DNA from: Collinsella sp. AF02-46-1
GTDB taxonomy: Bacteria > Actinomycetota > Coriobacteriia > Coriobacteriales > Coriobacteriaceae
Length of the DNA: 5,978 nucleotides
Assembly (NCBI GenBank): GCA_934876235.1
Contig: CAKXKM010000097.1
Span: forward strand, 1-5,978
Direction of reading: 5' to 3'
The first letter of the stretch is position 1, and the number at the start of each line of letters is the position of its first letter. The notes under the pieces are model-generated. The model saw only the letters and a list, made by a program, of their open reading frames with translations, was not told the origin of the DNA and did not search any database. Below, piece by piece: positions 1-5,666 of this stretch. The position numbers and the translations under genes are program-made.

Positions 1-59
1 ATGTTAAGCCTGTGGCATAGCTTCTGCTTGCCTCGTTCCGCTCCCCATCGTTAGGACTT

Positions 60-1436
60 ATGCACATGGACCAGCGTTCCGTACGCGATATTCTTGCCGG
101 TAAAACCTACTTTATCCGCACCTTTGGCTGCCAGATGAATCAGCACGACTCCGAGCGTGTGAGCGGTCTGCTTGATTCGTATGGCTGCCTCATGGCGCTC
201 GATCCCGCGCATGCCGATATCGTTGTCTTCATGACGTGCTGCGTGCGCGAGGCCGCCGATACTCGCCTGTACGGTCAGTGCAATTCCTGCAAAAGCCTGC
301 CGCCTTCGCCTTCGGGCAAGCGCGTGGTTGCCGTTGGCGGTTGCATCGCGCAGCGCGATGGCGAGGGCCTGCTCACCAACGTCGATAATGTCAATGTCAT
401 TTTTGGCACGCATTCCATCGCACATGTGGCCGAGCTCATTGCCGAGGCGTTCCTTGATGGTAAGCGTCATATCCGTGCCAATGAGCATGAGGATACGGAC
501 GCCATGAGCATGCCGTGGCATCGCGAGACCCAGTATCACGCTTGGGTGCCCATCATGACAGGCTGCAATAATTTCTGCACCTATTGCATCGTGCCGTATG
601 TGCGTGGTCGCGAAAAGAGCCGCCCCTTCGAGGAGATTGTCGACGAGGTGACCGGTTTGGTACGCCAGGGCGTGCGTGAGATTACGCTGTTGGGCCAAAA
701 CGTTAACTCATATGGTCGCGATCTGTTTGGCAAGCCGCGTTTTGCCGATCTGCTGCGTGCCGTGGGCGATACGGGTGTGGAGCGTATCTTCTTTACGTCT
801 TCACATCCCAAGGACCTGCTGCCCGAGACCATCGATGCCATGGCCGAGACGCCTGCCGTTATGCCGCAGCTGCATCTGGCCGTCCAGTCAGGTTCGACGC
901 GGATCCTCAAAGAGATGAATCGCCGTTATACACGCGAGGACTATCTGGGCCTTGTCGATCGCATTCGCAACCGCATGCCCGACATCGCGCTCTCGACCGA
1001 CATTATCGTTGGCTTCCCGGGTGAGACTGAAGAGGACTTTGAGCAGACGTTCTCACTTGCCGAGACGGTCCGCTATGCTCAGGCCTATACCTTCATCTAT
1101 TCCAAGCGCGCCGGTACCCCGGCCGCCGAGATTGACGATCCTACGCCGCATGAGGTTATTCTCGAGCGTTTCAACCGCCTGGTTAAGGTTATCGAGACAA
1201 CGGCACACGAGTATAACCAGGGTGAGCTTCATACCGTGGTGCCGGCACTCATTGAGGGAACGAGTAAAAAGAACGACGCGGTCCTGCTGGGCAAGAGTCC
1301 CAAGAATCAGACCGTGCATGCGCCTATCCCCGAGGGTTACAGCATCGATCAGCTTGTTGGCAAGATCGTTGATGTTGACGTTGACGTTGCCAAGACCTGG
1401 TATTTATCCGGTTCCGTTGTGGGCGAGCCGCGCTAA
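60..1436 (+). CDS. miaB: tRNA-2-methylthio-N6-dimethylallyladenosine synthase MiaB (radical SAM methylthiotransferase)
   Basis: Cytoplasmic iron-sulfur enzyme that adds a methylthio group to C2 of N6-isopentenyl-A37 in tRNAs reading UNN codons, after MiaA has acted. The 458-residue protein has the full family layout. An N-terminal methylthiotransferase domain carries cluster cysteines C24 (TFGCQMN), C60 and C95 (GGC). The radical SAM core has C169, C173 and C176 in a CxxxCxxC motif, followed by LHLAVQSGS (272-280) and the IIVGFPGETEEDF stretch (315-327). A TRAM-type tRNA-binding domain occupies about 385-452. Length is normal for the family. Start is uncertain: AGGA at 53-56 lies only 3 bases from the ATG at 60 but 9 from the in-frame ATG at 66, so 66 (456 residues) is the likelier true start. 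An in-frame stop at 18-20 excludes a longer form. Extra cysteines at C61, C74 and C77 are unusual. First gene of miaB-miaA-hflX; its stop overlaps the miaA start by one base. Confidence 0.96.
   Translation: MHMDQRSVRDILAGKTYFIRTFGCQMNQHDSERVSGLLDSYGCLMALDPAHADIVVFMTCCVREAADTRLYGQCNSCKSLPPSPSGKRVVAVGGCIAQRDGEGLLTNVDNVNVIFGTHSIAHVAELIAEAFLDGKRHIRANEHEDTDAMSMPWHRETQYHAWVPIMTGCNNFCTYCIVPYVRGREKSRPFEEIVDEVTGLVRQGVREITLLGQNVNSYGRDLFGKPRFADLLRAVGDTGVERIFFTSSHPKDLLPETIDAMAETPAVMPQLHLAVQSGSTRILKEMNRRYTREDYLGLVDRIRNRMPDIALSTDIIVGFPGETEEDFEQTFSLAETVRYAQAYTFIYSKRAGTPAAEIDDPTPHEVILERFNRLVKVIETTAHEYNQGELHTVVPALIEGTSKKNDAVLLGKSPKNQTVHAPIPEGYSIDQLVGKIVDVDVDVAKTWYLSGSVVGEPR
1368..1391 (+). repeat. Short tandem hexamer repeat (GTTGAC) in the end of miaB
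   Basis: Four consecutive hexamers GTTGAT, GTTGAC, GTTGAC and GTTGCC encode alternating Val-Asp (VDVDVDVA, residues 437-444) in the TRAM domain. Copy-number change here would keep the reading frame. Confidence 0.5.
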
Positions 1437-2374
1437 TGGTTTCTTCCGGGGCAGGTCTTTCCGCCGTTGCGATCGTCGGTCCGACGGCGGTTGGTAAGAG
1501 TGATGTTGCCGACCGTTTGGCAGCTCGTCTTTCGTCCGAAGTGCTGTCGTGCGATGCGATGCAAATCTATCGCGGCATGGACATCGGTACCGCAAAGATG
1601 GCGCCCGATGAGTGCACGGCGCCGCTGCGTCTCGTCGACATTGTAGAGCCGGGTGTGGCATATTCTGCTGCGCTTTATCAGGCTGACGCTCGCGCGCATG
1701 TTGAACGTCTCCTTGGTTCGGGTTGCCTGCCGGTTTTTTGCGGAGGTACGGGGCTATATCTCAAGGCAGCCCTCGATGAGATGGACTTTCCCTCGGGTGA
1801 ACTTGAGGACGATCGCCGTGTGGGCTATCAGGAGCTTGCCGAGCGTATTGGCGAGGAAGGACTTCATGCCCTGCTTGCCGAGCGCGATCCAGAATCGGCT
1901 GCTGTTATTCATCCCCATAACGTGCGGCGTGTGATTCGTGCGCTCGAGATGCATGATGATGGTATCTCCTATGCACAGCAAAAAAGTCAGTTTAGTTTTC
2001 CGCGCGAGCATTATCATGCCCTATGGTTTGGTCTGACGCGTAATCGCGAGGTGCTCTACGAGCGCATTAATCTGCGCGTCGATCTGATGTTTGAGCAGGG
2101 TCTTGTCGATGAGGTCCGCGGTCTTATGGCCCAGGGGCTGGGAGATGCCCTGACGTCGATGCAGGCAATTGGTTATAAAGAGATCATTGATGCTTTCAAT
2201 GGCGTGATGAGCATGGATGAGGCCCGCGAACTCATTAAGATGCGTTCGCGTCGTTATGCCAAGCGTCAGCTTTCGTGGTTTAAGCGCGATGACCGTATCG
2301 TGTGGTTTGATATGGATGAATGTACGATCGATGAGGTCGTTGAGGATATCCTGCATCGTATTGAGGCTGCCTAA
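1436..2374 (+). CDS. miaA: tRNA dimethylallyltransferase MiaA
   Basis: Transfers the dimethylallyl group from dimethylallyl diphosphate to N6 of A37 in tRNAs reading UNN codons, making the substrate for MiaB encoded just upstream. The 312-residue protein has the P-loop GPTAVGKS at 15-22, the SCDAMQIYRGMDIGTAK stretch (38-54, with the family aspartate at D40), GGTGLYL at 103-109, the HNVRRVIRALE segment at 161-171, QAIGYKEI at 243-250 and the C-terminal RRYAKRQLSWFK segment (272-283). Length is typical. The start codon shares its A with the miaB stop (TAATG). No good Shine-Dalgarno site precedes it (only a G-rich GGGCGAG), so translation probably depends on coupling to miaB. Its stop in turn overlaps the hflX start. 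Both enzymes of the ms2i6A pathway therefore come from one transcript. Confidence 0.97.
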   Translation: MVSSGAGLSAVAIVGPTAVGKSDVADRLAARLSSEVLSCDAMQIYRGMDIGTAKMAPDECTAPLRLVDIVEPGVAYSAALYQADARAHVERLLGSGCLPVFCGGTGLYLKAALDEMDFPSGELEDDRRVGYQELAERIGEEGLHALLAERDPESAAVIHPHNVRRVIRALEMHDDGISYAQQKSQFSFPREHYHALWFGLTRNREVLYERINLRVDLMFEQGLVDEVRGLMAQGLGDALTSMQAIGYKEIIDAFNGVMSMDEARELIKMRSRRYAKRQLSWFKRDDRIVWFDMDECTIDEVVEDILHRIEAA

Positions 2375-3663
2375 TGGCCCGTTTCCCCCTTGTTCCCACG
2401 GCACCCGAGCCCGAGCGTGCCATTTTAGTTGGTGTTGAGTGGCGCGACAATGCATGGCCGCTCGATCGCTCGCTTGATGAGCTGGAGCGTCTTGCCCACA
2501 CAGCTGGTGCCCGGTGCGTGGCACGCTTGTCGCAGCGTTTGGTAAAGCCGTATCCTAAATCGTTTATCGGTTCCGGTAAGGTTGAAGAGCTGTGCGGCCT
2601 GGTGCATCGCATGGATGCCGATGTCGTTATTTTTGACGACGACCTGACCCCCTCGCAGCAATCCTATTTGGAGAAAGCCGTGGGCGAGCCGGTAAAGATT
2701 ATCGATCGCACAGCACTGATCCTGGATATCTTTGGCCTGCATGCTCAGACGCGTGAGGGACGCCTGCAGGTACAGCTGGCACAGCTTCAATATTTGTTGC
2801 CTCGCCTGCGTGGCATGTGGAGCCATCTCGCCAAGGAGCAGACGCGCGGCGGCATCGGCTCACGTTTTGGTCAGGGCGAAAGTCAGCTCGAGGTCGACCG
2901 TCGCCTCATTCGTAATAAGATCGCTGCGCTTCGTCGTGAGCTCAAGCAGGTTGAACAGCGTCGCGATGTTCAATCCAAGAGTCGCATTGAGTCACCGGCG
3001 TTTCGCGTCGCGTTAGCCGGTTATACCAATGCCGGTAAATCGACGTTACTCAATCGTCTGACCGGCTCTACGGTACTTTCGCAGGACAAGCTGTTTGCTA
3101 CGCTCGACCCGACGACGCGTTCGTATCGTCTGCCCGGCGGTCGCGGCATGACGATTACCGATACCGTCGGCTTTATTCAAAAGCTGCCCCATGGTCTGGT
3201 CGATGCCTTTAAATCGACGCTGTCCGAGGTTTTGGGTGCCGATCTAATTCTCAAAGTCGTAGATGCGTCTGACGAGGACTATGAGCGGCAGCTGGAGGCT
3301 GTTGACCGCGTGCTTGATGAGATCGGCGCCGGAGAGCGTTTAACGCTGACCGTATTCAATAAAATCGATCTTCTCGATAGCGTCGATCGATTGAGTTTCC
3401 GTCGTCGCTATCCGGAGGCCGTTCTGTTCTCGGCCCAAACGGGCGAGGGGCTCGACGATCTCGTCGACCGGATTGCTCGCGAGGCAGCTGCCACCGATGT
3501 GTTGCTCTCCGCTGATATCCCGTATCGTGAGGGCGCTCTCATCACGCTGGTGCATGAGCAGGGAACCCTTCTGCATGAGGAATATCTCGAGGACGGCGTT
3601 CGCATTGTGGCGAAACTGCCGGCTCGTATTGCACCGCGGCTCGAGCGTTATCGCACCGAGTAG
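2374..3663 (+). CDS. hflX: Ribosome-associated GTPase HflX
   Basis: TRAFAC-class GTPase of the HflX family; characterised members bind the 50S subunit and split or rescue stalled or hibernating ribosomes under stress. The 429-residue protein has the N-terminal HflX domain (about 15-205, with GSGKVEEL at 66-73 and the FDDDLTPSQQ segment at 87-96), a glycine-rich linker and coiled coil (159-200), then the G domain: G1 GYTNAGKS 216-223, G2 region FATLDPTTR 241-249, G3 DTVGF 263-267, G4 NKID 329-332 and G5 SAQTG 353-357. A short C-terminal domain follows. The linker reads GGIGSRFGQGES instead of the common GPGET form. GAGG at 2363-2366, 7 bases before the ATG, is a good ribosome binding site inside the miaA end. 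The gene closes the operon and its last 16 bases overlap the 3' end of the opposing acyltransferase gene. Confidence 0.96.
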   Translation: MARFPLVPTAPEPERAILVGVEWRDNAWPLDRSLDELERLAHTAGARCVARLSQRLVKPYPKSFIGSGKVEELCGLVHRMDADVVIFDDDLTPSQQSYLEKAVGEPVKIIDRTALILDIFGLHAQTREGRLQVQLAQLQYLLPRLRGMWSHLAKEQTRGGIGSRFGQGESQLEVDRRLIRNKIAALRRELKQVEQRRDVQSKSRIESPAFRVALAGYTNAGKSTLLNRLTGSTVLSQDKLFATLDPTTRSYRLPGGRGMTITDTVGFIQKLPHGLVDAFKSTLSEVLGADLILKVVDASDEDYERQLEAVDRVLDEIGAGERLTLTVFNKIDLLDSVDRLSFRRRYPEAVLFSAQTGEGLDDLVDRIAREAAATDVLLSADIPYREGALITLVHEQGTLLHEEYLEDGVRIVAKLPARIAPRLERYRTE

Positions 3664-4352
3664 ACGAGCTCCAAAATGCCCAGAATGATGGGCTGATGCA
3701 GCAGATAAAAGGGGAGAGCGTGACGTCCAAGGCTGGCGAGCGCCGGCAGGGGGTTGGCGTAGGTCCAGCTAGGGACGGTCTTATCGATACTCTGCGCTAT
3801 GTGTGCGGCGAAGTATCCTGCAAGATACATAAAGATAAACGGGATGATGGGGTAGTAATCACCTGAGACAAACCCAGGGCTCGGAAATCCCAGCCACGCC
3901 AGGTAGGGGGCAGGGTAGATCGTTTTGGGGATGCTCCAGGTGAGGGCGAACAACACAAGGCATAGGGGCATGCCCCATCTCGCCGTTATCTTCTTAAGGA
4001 CGGGATCGGTCAACGCCACGATGCCGGTGCATGCGGCCATGCAGTAGATGATGCCAAAATTAACCGAATCGTCGACTGAGACAAGTGTTGTTGCCAACCA
4101 GACAACGAGTGCTGCTAAGGCGTATTTGGCGGCACGTTTGATATTGTTGCGCGAAAGAGTGCACATCCAACCCGCGATAAACAAAAATACCCAGCTGATG
4201 CTGGCGCGCCAGACGTCTTGAAAGACAGTCTGGGTAAACCAAGGCATATCCCAGCCGTACAGGTAGGCAAGATCATAGCAAGCGTGAAAACCTGCCATAG
4301 AAATCATCGTAAACCCGCGGACGGTATCAAAGATGGTGATGCGTTTTTGCAT
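3648..4352 (-). CDS. Integral membrane acyltransferase-like protein, DUF1624 / heparan-alpha-glucosaminide N-acetyltransferase domain
   Basis: A 234-residue, very hydrophobic protein. The N-terminal stretch with D9, R12, G13, M19, H23 and D27 (DTVRG, then MAGFHACYDLAY) matches the start of the DUF1624/HGSNAT catalytic family. GDYYPIIPF (164-172) and the end LGRHALPFYLLHQPIILG (208-225) also fit. Approximate membrane segments are 14-31, 51-66, 74-92, 98-116, 128-142, 168-186 and 211-230. Family members are thought to move acetyl groups across membranes onto sugars; the substrate here cannot be read from sequence, and envelope glycan modification is only inference. The ATG overlaps the lexA stop by one base (TAATG) and has no Shine-Dalgarno site, so it is probably translated by coupling to lexA and shares its SOS control. 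The last 16 bases overlap convergent hflX. Family assignment is fairly firm, function is not. Confidence 0.88.
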   Translation of the reverse strand: MQKRITIFDTVRGFTMISMAGFHACYDLAYLYGWDMPWFTQTVFQDVWRASISWVFLFIAGWMCTLSRNNIKRAAKYALAALVVWLATTLVSVDDSVNFGIIYCMAACTGIVALTDPVLKKITARWGMPLCLVLFALTWSIPKTIYPAPYLAWLGFPSPGFVSGDYYPIIPFIFMYLAGYFAAHIAQSIDKTVPSWTYANPLPALASLGRHALPFYLLHQPIILGILELVYSVR

Positions 4353-4996
4353 TAGGAGAACCGGCGCATCAAGCCGACGACTTTGCCCAGGATAACGGGA
4401 TTCGTTGCATAGATAGGCTCCATGGTGTCATTCTCAGGCTGCAGGCGTACGCGTCCCTGCTCCTTGTAGAACGTCTTGACGGTCGCTGAACCATCGATCA
4501 TGGCCACGACAATTTCGCCGTTCATGGCATTCTTTTGTTCACGGACGATGATGTAATCGCCATTGAAGATGCCGACATTGATCATTGAGCTCCCATGCAC
4601 CTCAAGGATAAAGGAACCCTGATCAGTCGCGATTTCGGTCGGGATAGTAAACGTGTCTTCGATATTCTGCTCGGCCAGAATGGGGATCCCAGCCGCGACG
4701 CGACCAACGAGCGGTAGCGAGACCGTTCCGCGAGGGGCGGTGGGCTCGTCAGATTTAGAAATTGAGACAGAGGAACCGTCCTCGTTAAAGAGTTCCAGGG
4801 CGCGCGGTTTGGTGGCATCGCGCTTGAGTAGCCCTCGCGCCTCCAGGGCAGAGAGATGGGCGTGCACGGTGCTGGGGGAGGAAAGGCCCACGGCAGAAGC
4901 CATCTCGCGCACGCTGGGCGGATAACCCTTCTCCTGCTGATATTCCTTGATGAAGTCGTAAATTTGCTGCTGACGCTTGGTAATTTTGCGAGCCAT
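4352..4996 (-). CDS. lexA: SOS-response repressor and self-cleaving protease LexA
   Basis: Represses DNA-damage genes; RecA filaments trigger its self-cleavage. The 214-residue protein has an N-terminal winged helix-turn-helix (1-65, including GYPPSVREMASAVGLSSPST at 24-43), a linker rich in S, D and P (71-90), and an S24-type peptidase domain (about 92-210). The cleavage site is A102-G103 (GRVAAGIP), the catalytic serine S137 (HGSSM) and the catalytic lysine K174 (ATVKTF), so it looks fully active. The start at MARKITKRQQ is chosen because AGAGAGG (complement of 5005-5011) sits 8 bases upstream and the family begins here. The open frame continues 35 codons further upstream, through the operators, and that extension is not LexA-like. 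Three LexA boxes lie 24-93 bases upstream, which implies autorepression. It is divergent from the LysM gene and overlaps the downstream acyltransferase gene by one base. Confidence 0.97.
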   Translation of the reverse strand: MARKITKRQQQIYDFIKEYQQEKGYPPSVREMASAVGLSSPSTVHAHLSALEARGLLKRDATKPRALELFNEDGSSVSISKSDEPTAPRGTVSLPLVGRVAAGIPILAEQNIEDTFTIPTEIATDQGSFILEVHGSSMINVGIFNGDYIIVREQKNAMNGEIVVAMIDGSATVKTFYKEQGRVRLQPENDTMEPIYATNPVILGKVVGLMRRFS

Positions 4997-5004
4997 CAGG
5001 GCAT

Positions 5005-5011
5005 CCTCTCT
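5005..5011 (-). promoter_or_regulatory. Ribosome binding site deciding the lexA start
   Basis: Read on the minus strand this is AGAGAGG, 8 bases before the ATG at 4996. It favours that start over any codon in the 35-codon upstream extension of the same frame. Confidence 0.75.
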
Positions 5012-5019
5012 ACCAATGT

Positions 5020-5033
5020 CAAACAAATGTTCG
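5020..5033. promoter_or_regulatory. LexA operator (SOS box) 1, lexA-proximal
   Basis: CAAACAAATGTTCG matches the Gram-positive SOS box CGAACATATGTTCG at 12 of 14 positions (by eye). One half-site is AAAC in place of GAAC, the other a perfect GTTC. It begins 24 bases upstream of the lexA start codon and probably covers the lexA transcription start. Its first base is exactly 28 bases from that of box 2. Confidence 0.8.
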
Positions 5034-5034
5034 A

Positions 5035-5063
5035 ATTTTGCTTGACAGGAACAACTGTTCGAA
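5035..5063 (-). promoter_or_regulatory. Candidate lexA promoter (weak match)
   Basis: On the minus strand, TTCGAA (5063-5058), a 17-base spacer and CAAAAT (5040-5035) give a -35/-10 pair with 3 of 6 and 4 of 6 matches. The predicted start near 5028 falls inside SOS box 1, and box 2 lies in the spacer, mirroring the rightward promoter. TATTAT (5073-5068) is a better -10 on its own but has no convincing -35. Confidence 0.35.
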
Positions 5064-5069
5064 GATAAT
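5042..5069 (+). promoter_or_regulatory. SigA-type promoter for the LysM gene
   Basis: A perfect -35 hexamer TTGACA (5042-5047) and a 5-of-6 -10 hexamer GATAAT (5064-5069) are separated by 16 bases. The predicted start near 5076 gives a leader of about 80 bases before the LysM gene. SOS box 2 fills the spacer and box 3 covers the start, a classical LexA-repressed arrangement. A weaker alternative is TAGACA (5095-5100), 18 bases, GATAAA (5119-5124), which would start near 5131. Confidence 0.75.
5048..5061. promoter_or_regulatory. LexA operator (SOS box) 2, central
   Basis: GGAACAACTGTTCG has perfect GAAC and GTTC half-sites separated by four bases (11 of 14 to the Gram-positive consensus). It lies exactly between the -35 TTGACA (5042-5047) and the -10 GATAAT (5064-5069) of the rightward promoter, so bound LexA would block RNA polymerase there. 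It also falls between the weaker candidate -35 and -10 of lexA on the other strand. Confidence 0.88.
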
Positions 5070-5075
5070 AATAAC

Positions 5076-5089
5076 CGAACATTCGTTCT
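5076..5089. promoter_or_regulatory. LexA operator (SOS box) 3, LysM-gene side
   Basis: CGAACATTCGTTCT has perfect GAAC and GTTC half-sites separated by four bases. It begins exactly 28 bases after box 2 and lies at the predicted transcription start of the rightward promoter, 67 bases before the LysM gene start codon. Confidence 0.88.
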
Positions 5090-5114
5090 CGCGCTAGACA
5101 TTTTTGTCCGCGCG
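5090..5114 (+). repeat. Imperfect inverted repeat in the LysM gene leader
   Basis: CGCGC (5090-5094) pairs with GCGCG (5110-5114) and GACA (5097-5100) with TGTC (5105-5108). They are separated by a small 2-by-1 internal loop and closed by a TTTT loop. If transcription starts near 5076 it would fold in the leader RNA. No U-run follows, so it is not a standard terminator. Function unknown. Confidence 0.45.
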
Positions 5115-5156
5115 GCTTGATAAAACTGTTCTCAGCAAAACACGCGAGAGGAGAAC

Positions 5157-5609
5157 ATGATGAACGCAACGAATATGGTCCAGGGTAACCTCGCCCTTAA
5201 GCTCGAGACGCCTGCAGAACCTACTTTTACGGTTGTTCAGGGTGGCCGCTCCGGCATTCAGCCTTTGACCGTAAAGCCTGCTCGCAATCAGCAGGCTGTA
5301 GTCGCGCCGGCCCGCGTTGCCCTGAAGGTTCCGACGATTGTCGCCGTCGCCGTTGCGCTTACGCTCTTCTTTGTCCTCGCTACTTCGGTCTTTAGCGCTC
5401 GTCACGCCGCGTATGCCGAGTCCGTTTCCAACATTACTTACGAGACCATTCGCGTTCAGACTGGCGATTCTCTTTGGTCGCTTGCCGTGGAATATCCAAT
5501 CGAAGGCCTTTCCACGCAAGAGACTTCCGACATGATCCGTAACGTCAATCATCTGGAGCATGGTTCGCTCGCCGCCGGTGCGCATCTTAAGGTTCCTGCT
5601 CGTTCGTAA
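5157..5609 (+). CDS. LysM-domain single-pass membrane protein, probable SOS cell-division inhibitor (YneA/ChiZ/DivS role)
   Basis: A 150-residue protein with three parts. The N-terminus (1-57) is polar and probably disordered and cytoplasmic. One membrane helix follows at about 58-80 (VPTIVAVAVALTLFFVLATS). A LysM-type domain lies at about 97-148 (RVQTGDSLWSLA, ending in AGAHLKVP), expected outside the membrane on peptidoglycan. Architecture, divergence from lexA and the operators over its promoter match known SOS division inhibitors: B. subtilis YneA and mycobacterial Rv2719c/ChiZ. The latter also lies between lexA and nrdR and has a similar long N-terminal tail. Function is inferred from these, not from a catalytic motif; none is visible. 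AGGAG at 5149-5153 is 3 bases from the first ATG (5157) and 6 from the next (5160), so the true start may be 5160 (149 residues). Confidence 0.88.
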   Translation: MMNATNMVQGNLALKLETPAEPTFTVVQGGRSGIQPLTVKPARNQQAVVAPARVALKVPTIVAVAVALTLFFVLATSVFSARHAAYAESVSNITYETIRVQTGDSLWSLAVEYPIEGLSTQETSDMIRNVNHLEHGSLAAGAHLKVPARS

Positions 5610-5622
5610 TCATTATCGCGCT

Positions 5623-5666
5623 GCGCATGGTACCCTTGTTATCGTTTAAGAGGAGGTACCATGCGC
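5623..5666 (+). promoter_or_regulatory. Perfect 12-base inverted repeat enclosing the nrdR ribosome binding site and start codon
   Basis: GCGCATGGTACC (5623-5634) and GGTACCATGCGC (5655-5666) are exact reverse complements separated by 20 bases. In RNA they would form a 12-pair stem. The right arm contains the last GG of the Shine-Dalgarno AGGAGG (5651-5656) and the whole nrdR ATG (5661-5663), so folding should block translation start. The rest of the Shine-Dalgarno lies in the loop. Each arm also contains the palindrome GGTACC, so a DNA-binding role is possible. No U-run follows, arguing against a terminator. Confidence 0.7.

Noticed and set aside
1..54. Open frame from base 1 to a TAG at 52-54, possibly the tail of an upstream gene
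   Set aside because: Only 17 codons are visible with no recognisable motif; it cannot be told from chance.
51..698. 215-codon minus-strand open frame opposite miaB
   Set aside because: It is antisense to a well-supported miaB, has no recognisable domain, and is explained by GC-rich codon bias.
3678..3693. GCCCA/TGGGC hairpin just after hflX as a terminator
   Set aside because: Only five pairs, no U-run, and it lies inside the acyltransferase coding sequence where it encodes part of the conserved C-terminal segment.
4997..5101. N-terminal extension of LexA by 35 codons
   Set aside because: The extension runs through the SOS boxes and promoter, is not LexA-like, and a good ribosome binding site precedes the ATG at 4996.
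5119..5132. Possible fourth SOS box (AACTGTTCT) downstream of box 3
   Set aside because: Only the GTTC half-site is present, the opposite half does not match, and it breaks the 28-base spacing.
5094..5585. 163-codon minus-strand open frame opposite the LysM gene
   Set aside because: No domain or supported start; it overlaps a gene with a clear membrane helix, LysM domain and ribosome binding site.
5623..5666. The inverted repeat read as an intrinsic terminator of the LysM gene
   Set aside because: The right arm is followed directly by nrdR codons without a U-run, and the loop is long for a terminator.
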